Positions 44,491 through 56,084 of a stretch of DNA of 57,998 bases are shown here, piece after piece. Position 1 is the first letter of the stretch. Each line of letters begins with the position of its first letter. The stretch spans positions 2,020 through 60,017 of the forward strand of contig MNCI01027022.1 in assembly GCA_015680685.1 (NCBI GenBank), in the 5' to 3' direction. Below the pieces are notes generated by a model that saw only the letters and a list, made by a program, of their open reading frames with translations, had not been told where the DNA came from and searched no databases. Position numbers and translations under genes: made by a program. Source of the DNA: Gnetum montanum. Lineage: Eukaryota; Streptophyta; Gnetopsida; Gnetales; Gnetaceae.

Positions 44491-45900
44491 ATTACCTTAT
44501 CCTCAAGGTAGTCCAAGGCAATTCCACCAATAGTAACAAGCTTACTACCCAAGTGGAACTCCTCGACAACCTTATGAAGAATACCAACAATGGTATCAAC
44601 CATAATTGTGGGAAATGCCACTACCAAGGTAGCAGTACCCTTATAGGCAACTAGATCCATATAGGTACTATGTTCAGTAGCCCATCTCCCCTAGAAGTTC
44701 CACAAGTCATGCAACGTTCCAGCATCACTATTACCCTCTAGAGTATCATCAAACACATTCATCATCTACTTGAGGGGAAAACCCATATCCATATCCTTAT
44801 CATCCTCCACATCCCTCTACACCTACACCTCCACCTTCAACCCAATTGCCTTTTGCTTTGTCTATGTAGAGTGAGATTCCTCCATAGCCACAATAACAAA
44901 ATGCTAAAAGGGCTATACATTTATAACTAGTTTGTCAATTAAGTGGTCTAGATAGTTGGTCAAGGAAATGACCTTTCTTCTGGCCTAGTAGTCCTCTCCA
45001 ACCCTCACAACCTACTCTAGCTGATTGTCCTACATCTCCATCACCCTCATCTTCTATAACAAATACGTATGAGTGCCCTTCAAACCAAGTGCCACCTAGG
45101 ATCTACACTGTAATGCTAACTCATACTATTTTTGACTAGATCAAGGCTAGCAATCTTCCTACAAAAAGATCTAACGTAGGAAGTTCACTCATCTATCTAT
45201 AGATTGTTGGACAAGGGCCATGCAAGGCTCTTCTTGATTTTGGTTCCAGAGTTAACCTCATCTCCCATGATATGTAAAAGGCTTGGAACCTACCCCCTCT
45301 CAAGAAGAGTAACATTCATTTAGAATTAGTAGATCAGTGGATTACTATCCCTTTGGGATTAGTAGAGGACATTATGACCATAGTTTGTGGGTGATCCTAT
45401 CGTATTGATTTTTTGGTAATCAAAGTGACTTTCCCATCATTATGGGAAGGGCTTGGTTAAGCACGGTCGATGAGTGAATGGGTATAAGGGACCTATCTCT
45501 AGAAATATCCAAGGAAAATGAGCTAGGAAAAATTGAGAAGAAGCGTATTCCATGAATTTTGTACAATGATAATGGGTGCAATTTCATGCAAAGGATTTAG
45601 TCAATCAAGAGCACATACATTAAGGCATGCAATCAGTGTGCATAAAAAATTAACATTCAAAGGTGTTTGTACATAGTAGCCACAAAGAAAGAGAACATCC
45701 AGTGGTTGATAGCTGATTCAAATAGCAGCACAATATGCATGGAGCCAATTGAGAGCCTAACATGTGTATATGTTAAAGGCATGGATAAAATTAAACAAGT
45801 TCATTCCCAACTCTCTAATGAAGATGATGATACTTGTTGGGGAGAGTTAAAAATCCTTGATCACTTCAAGAAGGAGCCCTTAGAGCTAAAGATTTTATCA
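44491..45900 (+). pseudogene. Protease region of element C
   Basis: About 44500-45150 is low-complexity, Pro/Thr/Ser-rich in several frames, with no clear domain. The protease-like site CKALLDFGSRVNLIS lies at about 45220-45264; the usual Asp-Ser/Thr-Gly appears as Asp-Phe-Gly. It is followed by FPIIMGRAWLST. The C-terminal extension (45667-45912) reads YIVATKKENIQWLIAD. Decayed by stops. Confidence 0.6.
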
Positions 45901-47400
45901 GTCAGTATGTAGTATGCATTTTTAAAGAATGGTAAACCGATCATCATTAATGCCAAAATTGATCTTGAACAAAAATAAAAGTTGTTGAAAGTGATGAATA
46001 AATGGTCAATAGCCTTTGTTTGGTCATGTCTAGAGCTAATAGGAATCAATGCAAGGATATGCCAACATCACATCTACACTGACCTAGCCATGAAACCTAG
46101 AAGGCACCTGTAGAGGTAGCTAAACCCAAAATTGAAGCAAATTATTAAGGAGGAGATACAAAAACTCCTCAAGGTGGGGTTCATCTATCCAATCACAAAT
46201 AGTAAGTGGGTTGGCCCATTTGTAATTGTACCAAAGAAGGGTGGTAAATGGTAGGTTTGCATCAACTTTAGACTGTTAAATATGGCAACATTTAAGGATC
46301 ACTTTCCTTTTTCATTTGTGGATAAAGTATTAGACAACATATTTGGGCACTATTATTATAGTTTCTTGGATGGTTATAGTGGTTATAATCAAATCCAAAT
46401 TGCACCTAAAGATTAGGCCAAGACAACATTCATGAGTCTCTAGGGGACTTTTGCATATTATAAAATGCCATTTTGCCTATGCAATTCCCCTACAACATTT
46501 TAACACTTAGTCCTTAGTATCTTTTAACAGTAAATCAGTAGTGGTGTTGAAGTCTCCATGGGTGACTTTTCCACCTATGGAGCTACCTTTGAGCAAGCCT
46601 TGGACCAACTTGAGTAAGTATTAAAGAGATGTGTAGAGACAAAACTATAGGTCAACTAAAAGAGCCATCTCATGGTTCAAGCAAGCATTGTGCTAGGGCA
46701 CTGAATTTTGTAGAAAAGGATTGAGGTGGATCCAAAAAAGATAAGGGTCATCCAAGGAACAACACACCAACCAGAGATCGTTAAAGATGTCTGGTCATTC
46801 CTTGGGCACACTGGTTACTACTGGCGATTTACTGAGAATTTCTCTAAGATTGCAAAGCCATTGGTAGAGCTTACAAAGAAAGATGCACCTTTCATTTGGA
46901 CCAAGGCATGTGAACATACATTCCAATAATTAAAAGAGAAACTCATACAAAAACCAATCCTATGAGCACTGGATTGGTCCAAACCATTCCATATCATGAT
47001 AGACATATCTAACTATGCTTTGGGAGCAGTGCTCACACAGATGGATGATAAGAAATGTTCATACTATATCCACTACATAAGTTAAAGCATTATGGAAGTA
47101 TAGTTAAATTACACCACCATAGAGAAAGAATTAATGGTAGTGGTGTACAAACTAGAAAAGTTTAGGCACTATGTGTTGGGTTACATAGTATTTGTGCATA
47201 CAGAGCACAGTGCAATTTGCTTCCTCATGAATAAGCCAACGATGAGTCCTCGTGTCATACAGTGGCTTGTGATCTTGCAGGAATTCCATCTTACCATGGT
47301 AGATAGAAAAGGGACTGAGAATGTGATCATTGGCCATATCTCTCACTTAAGATGGGATAAGAAAGAGGAGGAGAGCCTACTCTCTGATTAGTTTCTAGAT
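45901..47400 (+). pseudogene. Reverse transcriptase and RNase H of element C (Athila type)
   Basis: RT motifs: KLLKVGFIYPITNSKWVGPF, YYYSFLDGYSGYNQIQIAPK, GTFAYYKMPFCLCNSPTTF (GLCNAPATFQ type, typical of Athila rather than Tat). The Y-x-DD site reads SMGDFS at about 46556-46573, so one catalytic Asp is lost. The connection has GHTGYYWRFTENFSKIAKPL, then RNase H: KPFHIMIDISNYALGAVL and ATIEKELMVVVYKLEKFRHY in part. Ends with RKGTENVIIGHISHL. No second RNase H is seen, unlike A and B. Confidence 0.85.
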
Positions 47401-48753
47401 GAACTCCTCTTTACTAGAGTAATATATGAATAAACCCCTGCAAAAGCAACATGGTATAATGGCATCCTCACATATCTTCTTACTAAAGAGATGCCACAAG
47501 ACTTGGATTTTAGGAAAAAGCAACAATTTCTTCATCGAGTCAAATACTTCATGGAAATCAATGGATACCTTTCCAAGGCATGTGTCAATGGCTTGATTCA
47601 TTGATTTGTCCCTAACGAAGATCAATTGTGTGTTCTCTAGGATGCTCACTAAGGACCTTGTAGAGGCCACTATGCAAGGAGCCACATGGCCATAAAAATA
47701 TTGATGATAGGATACTATTGGCCTACAATTTTTAGGAATGTCCACTAGTTGTCAATTCTTGTGAACATTGTCAACGAGACAGGGGGATGACCGCTTGCAT
47801 GGAAGGTTCTAAACAGTGGATTCAATGACTAGAACCTTTTGACATATGGGGCATTAACTTTATGGGTCCCATCACACCCATGTCTAACAAAAAGGCATAT
47901 ATTATAGCAGTAGTTGACTACTACACAAAATGGATAGAAGCAGTAGCCGTTATTGATTGTACATCATCGACTACTACCAAATTTATACAACAAAATATTG
48001 TGAATAGGTTTGGGATGCCACATTCACTAATTTCTAATAATGAAACTCATTTCATAGGTGCCACATTTAGAAAATTAATGCAATGCTTGAAGGTAGACCA
48101 TAAATTAACAACACCTTACCACCCCTAAGCCAATGGTCAAGCAAAGGTAACCAACCGGGAGATTACAGAAATACTAATGCAAACCATTAGAAAGTATAGG
48201 AAGGACTGGAGTACAAAACTTAACAATGCTCTCTGGGCTTATCATTCAACTTGGAAACTTCCTATTGGCTATTCACCCTATGAGTTAGTGTACGAGAAAA
48301 TTCCAATGCTCCTAATTTAATTCAAGCTCCCTACACTCTCAACAACTTGTGATCTAAACCCTGATCTAAGTTTGGCACAGAAGGAAAGATTGATTAATCT
48401 AAATGTGCTAGACAAAAATCACTTAGTGGCCCTATCCTTGAATGAGGTAAATAAGGCATTCAGTAAGCAACGTCATGACCTTAGAATCAGGAAAGTAAAA
48501 CTTAAACTAGGAGATAAGGTTCTTTACTATAATCCTACACATGTATCCCAAAAGAAAAAATTTCAAACATTGTGGGAGGGACCTTATATGATTGATCAAA
48601 CCTTTCCCTCTAGGGTGATGTTGATCTACAAACCTGACAGCCCAAATAAAAAGTAGTTGGTCAACATCCAACAAGTCAAACCTTTCCTAGAACCAAGACA
48701 AGCTATTGTAAATACTACCTCAATAGCTGGACAACCATGTTCTATTTGTTAGA
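47401..48753 (+). pseudogene. Integrase of element C
   Basis: Zinc region around GHYARSHMAIKILMIGYYW and CEHCQRDRG. Core: WGINFMGPI (first Asp now Asn), ISNNETHF (second Asp now Asn), NGQAKVTNRE (Glu now Lys). All three DDE residues are lost through G-to-A-type changes. C-terminal part has LKLGDKVLYYNPT and LWEGPYMIDQTFP. Ends near 48753. The domain would insert cDNA, but this copy cannot. Confidence 0.85.
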
Positions 48754-50224
48754 TTTCCTCCCTCCAACTCCATTTTGGGGGAGATGGCCATTCATGCTAA
48801 CCATTACCATGGCCTCTTAGTTTTTCTATGTTTTTGATTTTACAAATTTTTGATTTTTGAATTTTTTTAATTTTACACCATCTTTAGTACCTTTAAAATT
48901 TCTTGATTATCTTACACTTTCTTATATATTTTACTCTATTTTTCTCTCTTTTGTTAAGTGTGATATTTTCTCATTTTTGCTAATAAATTTACTTTATTGT
49001 CATAAGATACAGTGTTGCTATTGTTGTTTCCTAATGATGATTTGTGCTCAATGTGTGATCATCAATGTTTGGTTTCTATTTTTGAATTTTGATGTCTGAT
49101 GACTTTGACATGGTTTATTTTTCATGGAGCAGGTAGTGAGTCCACATAATTTTCCCATCCAATGAACTCTATGGTTTTTCTTGTTCTAGGAATTTGAGGT
49201 CCCTTTTCATTAAAGAAAATTTTAATCAATTGGTGACCTTGCTAGTTCTGGAATTAGGAAGGATTTAAAGGTTTGTAAAGGGTGTGACGTCAAGGGGACT
49301 CAATACTCTTTTTCTTGTTCTTCTTACTTGAGTGCTTGAGTGTTTTTCATGGACTTCTTGCTATTCCACACCAACCAATAATAGGAAGATGAATAAGTAG
49401 CTACATGGTGTGGTTCCCATTCAAAAAAAAAAAAATAATGGGAATTCAAAGCACATCCCTTCAACATGAATAAGTCCTCACATGGTGTGGTTTCCATTTA
49501 AAAAAAACAAACAAAAAATGGGAATTCAAAGCACATCCCTTGCAAAAATAAAAGGGCTACAAACACTAGTTATGGGACTCAAACAACATTCTTGTATCTT
49601 GAGTGGGTGGATTGGTCTTGGAGTGGTGATGCGAAGTCACTGAAAGTGGATGGTTTTGGTTTGGACTAAGGATGAAACTTCTCAGGTCATTTTAACCACA
49701 AATTCCATAAGGGAATTCTTATGACCTCAACTTTGAACTCCATTCCACCTTCTCTAGCATCCATCGATGCTACCATAACTCATCTCACTTCCATGTTCTA
49801 TGTTATGCTATATGTCTTAGTTTGATGTGCTGGGATTCTTGAGTGGATTCTTTTGGGTTGGTCCTTAACTTGTCATGATCATTAAATTGACTATCGAGCC
49901 CATGGACTTTTCAATTGAGGTTATGCAAGGGCAAAAAGGGCATGAGCCTACTATGGCTAGGACCCACTTGCATAGCTTTAGGCTTGATTAGTTAACGTTC
50001 CTTACCTTTGACATCACTACAATCCTATATTTCACATTTTCTATTGCGTAAATAGCTTAGTACTCCTTAATCTTTTATTTCATTCATCTTCTAAATCAAT
50101 TTTTCTCCATTTTTTCAAATTTATGAGCTTTAACACCCTCTTCTCAAGTTTTCATACTACTTGGTCTTTTGAGCTTTCATTTGACCCCAATTTCATCCAA
50201 AAATTCCTTTTATTTTAAAAAGTT
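48754..50224 (+). other. Noncoding region downstream of C pol, with PPT-like tract and 77-bp duplication
   Basis: TTTTGGGGGAGATGG at 48773-48787 resembles an Athila polypurine tract. At 49389-49545 an imperfect direct repeat (period 77 bp; GAATAAG at 49391 and 49468, CATGGTGTGG and GGGAATTCAAAGCACATCCC in both) encloses A-rich tracts. The rest is AT-rich with no protein domain. Confidence 0.5.
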
Positions 50225-50420
50225 TGAGCAAGTCAACAATGGTCATGGACTGCATCAACAAGGCCTCATTGACTAGGCCTCGTTGATGTAGTGCTTAGAT
50301 CCTATATATACCATTGAACACTTTGGAAATTTTTGCACATTGCTAATAATACAGATGGAATTTTTGCAATTTTTTAGAGCCCAAAACCTTCCATATCTTC
50401 CTAACTATTTGTTCAAATCA
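50225..50420 (+). promoter_or_regulatory. U3/promoter-like block related to the C 5' LTR
   Basis: AAGGCCTCATTGACTAGGCC palindromic motif, then a TATA-like CCTATATATACC (about 50312-50323), then GGAATTTTTGCAATTTTTTA, resembling GGAACTCTTGCAATTTTTTC after the 5' LTR TATA. It may be a diverged 3' LTR of C or the promoter of the following ORF. Boundaries were not found. Confidence 0.45.
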
Positions 50421-50771
50421 CTCCATTTTTTGATCTTGCACTTATTAGAGGTAAGATCTTTACTATGGGGGCCACAAACCTTAAGGTTTCAAATGAAAAA
50501 TCAATGAAAATTTTTGAAAATTTTCCTAACTCCCCCAAAGTGTTAATAACCTTAACCATATATAAACATCAACTTTTTCCCAAGTTAACCATTCCAAAAA
50601 ACTCTAGGATGAATTATTCATAATAACACATAAAATAAATAATAATTAGGTTAATTAAATTAGCCATAATCACAACTTAGCCAAGTGTAACTATCCTCAA
50701 GAGTTAAGGTATCCCAATTTTTTTAAGGTTACATAATGATTGCTTATCCATGGTCTTATTGTGATTATAGA

Positions 50772-53345
50772 TGGAACCTAAACAATAATGTCCACAGGAA
50801 GGAGAACCCTTAGAACCATAGGAGAAATGACCCAAAGCTAGAAGGGGCTAGCAAGAAAAAGGTTAATAACTACCAGAGGTGACCCATGCAATAGGACCTC
50901 TTTGGGAGAAGCCTAAAGTGGAATTTCTCCAACAGATTCTAGAGGAAGAAGTGCCAACTGAACAATCACAAAGAGGAGAAGTGCTTGGACCCATGCCAAG
51001 GCTTGAGGTTATGTTGACTCAAGCCTACCTAGACATCATTCAATCCCGAGACATTCAAAGATCAATTCTTCAAGAGATCAACTTTAGGCCATTTTTGAGA
51101 AAGTACTAGAGGATGTCAAGACACAATTGCAAACCTCTCCCATGTGGCCAGTCATCATGTCTAGTGGGAAATGGTACATGGGAGAGACCTATCTCTTCTG
51201 GAGTAGCTGAAGGCTAGGGTCTATTATTAAGATCAAGGACATTTGAGTGTCCTACTTGGTAGAATCCATTGCACAGGCACTTGGGTTGCCTGACATAGGA
51301 ACACAGCTAGCTAAATTATCTACAAAAGGTGATCCTAAGGCTAAAAGGGAGTGGACCCAATGCTGCTATAGGGTCTACCATAAGAAGTATGATGCACTCA
51401 CACCAATGGAGTGGATTTATTTCAAGATTGTGGCTTATCACCTCAATCCAATGGTGAGGCCAAGCAATGTGACTACTTTCTCTACTCAAGCATGCACTGC
51501 TCTAAGTGGGAAGTTCCCCATTAACCTTTCACAACTGTTATACTTGGAGATTGAAAAATGTTTCAAAGAAAATGGATGTGGAAGAAAGACCATGCCCTTT
51601 CCATGTCTCATTAGAAAACTTTGCAAAAGGGAAGGCATTGTTCAGTACTCTAAGGATACTCTCAGGCATGTTCCCATGGCCTCATGGGTAGAAATCATGA
51701 AGGATTAAATGCTAGCAAAAACTCAAGAAGAGGAGCTACCACCACCACCACCCACTCAAGAAACAACATGGGAGGCCCACACAACCATTGAGTGTCTGCA
51801 CAAAATTGGAGAAAAACTCTTGAGTGAATAAGAGAAATAAGCAAGAATGTGTGGGATGGATCCATCTATGTATCAGCCCACGATGAGTCACCTTAGTGAG
51901 GTGGCTTGAATAGTTAGCCAGATGGAGAGAGGTGATCCCATTTTCTCTACCCAAAAAATGCAGCTACCTTCAAGGTTGGATCCCAATGCTCGAGAGGTGA
52001 TGGTGTTTCTAGCAACATATCATCTATTTTCATAAATCTCTAGGAATGCCACCACTTTCTTGGTGAGGTTGGAGGAAGCTAAAGAGGAAACTATCTTGGT
52101 GATGCAGCACCAAAGGTAGGAGATAGTGGTAGAAGTGGTAGTTGATTGTGTAGCTAAAGTACTGAATGCACCCATGAAATCTATACTAGATGTATCTGCA
52201 CTCCAAGATGTGCAGACATCCATAGGCATAGTTAGTGGGAAGTTAGATGTAGCTCAACATGAAAAATTATTAGAACAACTGGTAGGAACTAGGCAACTGA
52301 CTCTAGACATCTTTGATCTTTCGAAGAACATCACTGCAACCTAGTCAAAGTTGCTAAATGCAAGGGGTAGATGTATTATTTTGGAGGGGCAACTAGAAAT
52401 GGCCCAAGAGAAAAATCAACGCTTGGCCATGGAGGTTTCCAAACTTTGTGCCTAACTTCTAGAACAAACAATCCTCAACCCAGCAGTAACAAGAGATGAA
52501 GCTATCAAACATCTTCAAGAATGATTTCAAAAGGTTGAGGAGGAGATAGCGATGGCCATCTTTAAATAGCCTATAGCAAAAGCTAAAATGAACTTAACCA
52601 AAAAGGACTTGAATTAGAGGTGTCAGTAGAATGAAGCATTGATCACACAAAATTATTTCCTACAAAATGTTGATACTCAAAGAGAAAAAATGTAAAAATT
52701 CATTCATCAACAGTAGGAGTAGCTCTCTAGGGTAAACACTAAATTGAGGAAATTAGTCACAGAGAACCGTGATCTATCAATGGAGGAGGTACACACATTG
52801 CAACAAAAGTCTGCCATCGAGCTCACCACATGGAAGAACAAAGCTCTCAAATTTGAGAAAGTGAAAAATCACTACAGGGACTAGATCAGTTTGCAAAAGG
52901 AAGTGAATGAAAAAAAAATATAGATGATAAAGGTGAAAATGAATGAGGCCCTCCAGCAACTCTAGCAAGGAAGAAAGATGTGGTAGCCCATCCTTGATGG
53001 GATTGATGCCTACAACAAAGTAGAGATCCACTTGAAGGAGTTGCAAATCAAGGAGATGACATAGTACATGGAGTTGGCCAATCTCCATTATGCAAACTTG
53101 GCAATGCTGACTGCTAGATGGCCATAGTTAGATTTAGAAAAAAAAGTGGCTAGCTCATATATACTATACGAGGCTAAGTTTAAACACCATAAGGATACCA
53201 AGAAAAATCTTGAGACTGCTAACGTTGAACTTGAAGTTCTCAAAGGAAGATTCAAAAATCAATTATCTATCATTGAGAACCTAGCAAAATGGATGAATGA
53301 CTACCAAAAGTTGAAGAACATAGTGAGAGTGTTGAACATTAAATG
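50772..53345 (+). pseudogene. Plant-transposon-protein-like (Transposase_32 type) ORF with long coiled coil
   Basis: After a short N-terminus, the region 51247-51708 has IAQALGLPDIGTQLAKLS, MEWIYFKIVAYHLNPMVRPS, then PINLSQLLYLEIEKCF, and KTMPFPCLIRKLCKREGIV. This order (small-residue GLPD; W-x-F-x...HL.P....S.VT; I.....I..EI; FP.LI..LC...G) resembles the 'putative plant transposon protein' domain often met in retroelement-linked ORFs. From about 52060 to 53345 it is Lys/Glu/Leu/Gln-rich and most likely coiled coil (such as LRKLVTENRDLSMEEV). Many TAG stops. It could be a post-pol ORF of C or a separate element. Family assignment is from memory. Confidence 0.5.
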
Positions 53346-53869
53346 AAAATAGTTTGCTACTTGGTTTGTCAATGCTAAGGAGTTTTTTCTAGCAATTGTG
53401 TCCTTGGGATGTGCCCATTCCAACCCACATTAGGGAAGCTACATGGAAAATGCATGATCCTAGGAGTAAGGAGGAGAAAATGAAAGCACTGCTGGATGCT
53501 TTCTGCCTCTTGCCTAAATTTGTAATAGTAGGACAACCATAACCACCTCAACCACCACCAAGGTGTGAAGTCGGTGAGGTCTCTTGGAGCCTCAAAAACC
53601 ATCACTACCTGGGACCATTTGATCTTCTCCAACAAGAAGTTGGAAAGCTTTGCAACAAGAAGTTGGAAAGCTTTGCATTTCATCAATGGCGGGGCTTCTG
53701 GACAAGGTTAAGGAATTTTTTGCAGAGAAGATCACGGGCATGGCCAGTTTGTTCAACACTTTGCCGAGCCAAGGGATCCTGAACACACACCGCCTGTAAA
53801 GGGAGTTGGAATCCGAGTTCAGAAAATGGCCAAGATTCATAAGCTTCGGATGCAGAAGGGTGCTGAAAA
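53346..53869 (+). other. Short unassigned segment with a LEA14-like N-terminal peptide
   Basis: At 53687 the frame reads MAGLLDKVKEFFAEKITGMA, similar to the N-terminus of plant LEA14-type desiccation proteins (MA.L.DK.K.FVAEK). Only about 20 residues fit. The following 18 residues do not, and a stop ends the frame at 53799. Possibly a captured exon, possibly chance. A 20-bp duplication, AAGAAGTTGGAAAGCTTTGC, lies at 53633-53678. Confidence 0.25.
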
Positions 53870-54990
53870 TGCTCCTACCACCTCGCTCCTCTCCGCCACG
53901 TCCCTGCTTCGCCGCTGCCGCGCTGCTTCTCCACCCCTGCTGTGACACCAATCCTGTGCTGCCTCCTGCCGCGTTGCCCGCTGCTCTTGCTATCTACCAC
54001 GTAGATTACTGCTCCTGTTTCTGCCATGCCGCTCCCTCCACGACGCTCTCCCTCCACGTTGCTAATTACAGCCTGCCACATTGTTTTTTTGTGTTGTCGC
54101 ATTCCTGTGCCGCCCCAACATCGCTGTACTCTTGCCGAGCCTACCATGGTGCCTACCGCTGCTGCGTCGTGCCTGCCACATCTGTGTGCTGGCTGCCACG
54201 CCACTATGCACACGATTGCCACGTCACCAATTCTATGTTGCCTCCGTCTCATTGCTGCTCCCTCCTGTCTGCCTCGTTGTTGTTCTGCTGCGCTACCTTT
54301 TCTTCTGCTCCAGTTACTCGCTGCCGTCCTCTGTGTTCCCGTCCCACAGTCTACTGCTCGCCACGCGATTTCCTACGCTGCTACTTTGCTGTTCTTTGCC
54401 TTGCCGTGCCTGCCGTTGCCACCGAGCCTGCCGTCACGCCTACCGGTGCTGCGTCACCCCAGCTGCTGCTGTTCGCTGCCTGCCACCGCGGTTTTCTGAC
54501 TTCCATCGCTATTTTTCTACCACATTGCTGATTTTTACTGTCGCTGCTGTGTCTGCCAACTGTCGCCCGCTGCGCCCCCGCGACCTCGCCCGCGTTGCTG
54601 CTGCGCTGCCGCATTGCTGATACTCCCGCTCCCGAGCTTGCTTCGCACCTGCCACTGCTGACTCCTCCGCCGCTGAGCTCATTTCTGCCAAGAAATCATA
54701 GTCGTCAAACCCCAGCTGCCTGGCTCTACCCAGCAGTGGCGCGACCTTCGACGACTCCGAGAACTGCATTCCACGGCGGCCCAACCAGCGCCCTGTGAGC
54801 CAGTGTGTCGCGTTCTTGTCCAAATCGGTTTCCTGCGCCTCGTTCGGCTGCAATGCCCCTCCACCACCACTGCCGCCGTATCCATCGCCGCCCGTGAAGG
54901 CCCCCAGGCTAGCCTCGTCACGGGTCTCGCCGTTCAAGCCTCCGACACCGTCACCACCACCGTCACCACCACTGCATGCACCACCCGATG
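53870..54990. other. GC-rich, pyrimidine-biased low-complexity block
   Basis: Sharply richer in G+C than its AT-rich flanks, with CTGCC, GCTGC and CACC motifs dominating the plus strand. ORFs exist in all frames (for example 54937-54509 minus, Gly/Ala/Arg-rich), as expected from lack of AT-rich stop codons. I recognise no domain. Its place, 0.3-1.5 kb upstream of the D TATA box, is where the variable U3 of this LTR family would lie. Confidence 0.4.
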
Positions 54991-55985
54991 ATTTAAATTT
55001 TTTTTTATCAAACGATAGAAAATTTCAATATTTTTTTTAGCCACTAAGGCTTCAAAAAATCAAAAAATAATAATTTTTAATTAAAGGAGCCGCCACCGCT
55101 GGACATCTTTTCTAAAATTTTCTAAAGTTTTTCAACTCAAGGGCTTGTATTTTTAATTTTTTGTATCTTTTATGGGCTCAAATGACCCATAAGTTGTAAA
55201 ATACATTGAACCTGGCCAAGAAAAGCAAAATTGCCAACACACGTACAACTCATGTACAACTTTCAAGCATGGATACATTGAACCTAGTCAAAGCAAACCC
55301 TAGCCAAAACCCTAGCCCAAACCTATAAATACCCTACCAATTCACACAAATTGGGGAAGGCAAGAAGAAGAAAGCAAGAACAAAGACAAAGAAGCAAAAG
55401 AACAAAGAGGCAAAGAAAAGCAAAGGCAAAAGCGACGAGAGAGAGAAGAAGATTGAAAGAGGCAAAGATTGGAGAAATTGGTGATGCACATCCGATTTTT
55501 GGCTTCCGATTTCTTCTCACATTAATCACATTTCGTCGTCACATCATTGTGTCACATCATTCCGAGGCTAGGCGTTTGACTTGCCGTCCACACTTGTGCA
55601 ACTACGCTTTGACCGGTGCATATTCTTGTTTAAAAACAATACAATACAGTTTCATTTTTGCCTCTCATTTACATTATTTACTTCAGTTTATCTTCTGTTT
55701 ACAATATAACTTTGTTTACGCTTTATTCATAATTCAGTACACTTTATTTACATTTCGTATCGTTGTTCATATTCCGTTTACACCGTTTACGATAACCCAA
55801 GCGCTAGCCATAGCTTACGCTTGGGGAAGTCCTTGGTTGATTTGCGTGCGAACCATCCAAGGCACTCTGCCTTCGTTCCTTTTCCAGCTTGCCCTCAAGC
55901 GAAGGTAGGGTTGGCTGTGGCTGCCCAACGATCTCTCGGTGTCTGTTTCCCTTCCAGCCTTACACCGACGATTTAGGTCAGTACA
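54991..55985 (+). repeat. 5' LTR of element D (TATA box to end; left limit unknown)
   Basis: TATA box CCTATAAATACCC at 55322-55334. The LTR ends AGGTCAGTACA at 55985, directly before the PBS. The distance from TATA to end (about 660 bp) equals that in B. No TGAAACACC start was found, so the U3 start may lie anywhere from about 53.8 to 55.1 kb. TACATTGAACCT is repeated at 55203 and 55273. Confidence 0.65.
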
Positions 55986-56009
55986 GTTTTTGGCGCTAGA
56001 AGGAGGGCC
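55986..56009 (+). other. Primer binding site of element D
   Basis: GTTTTTGGCGCTAGAAGGAG followed by GGCC directly after the LTR end, the least decayed version of the PBS shared with A and B. Confidence 0.8.
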
Positions 56010-56084
56010 ACTTTCTTGTTATTAATCAAAGCCTCACTACCTATCAAAACTCCATTCATCTATCCCAGTCCATTCACATTTATC

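Noticed and set aside
48773-50224. 3' LTR of C starting right after the PPT-like tract at 48787
   Set aside because: The sequence after 48787 has no match upstream of the C gag; the 5' LTR TATA would then require about 1.5 kb of U3, where the FCP1-like exons lie instead.
53806-54937. Several long ORFs on both strands (up to 241 codons)
   Set aside because: They overlap in all frames in a GC-rich low-complexity block, with Cys/Pro/Ala-rich or Gly/Ala/Arg-rich composition and no domain; long frames are expected where stop codons are rare.
54991-55140. D LTR start at a purine tract near 55085
   Set aside because: AATTAAAGGAGCC looks PPT-like, but the expected TGAAACACC start is missing and no 3' LTR is available for comparison.
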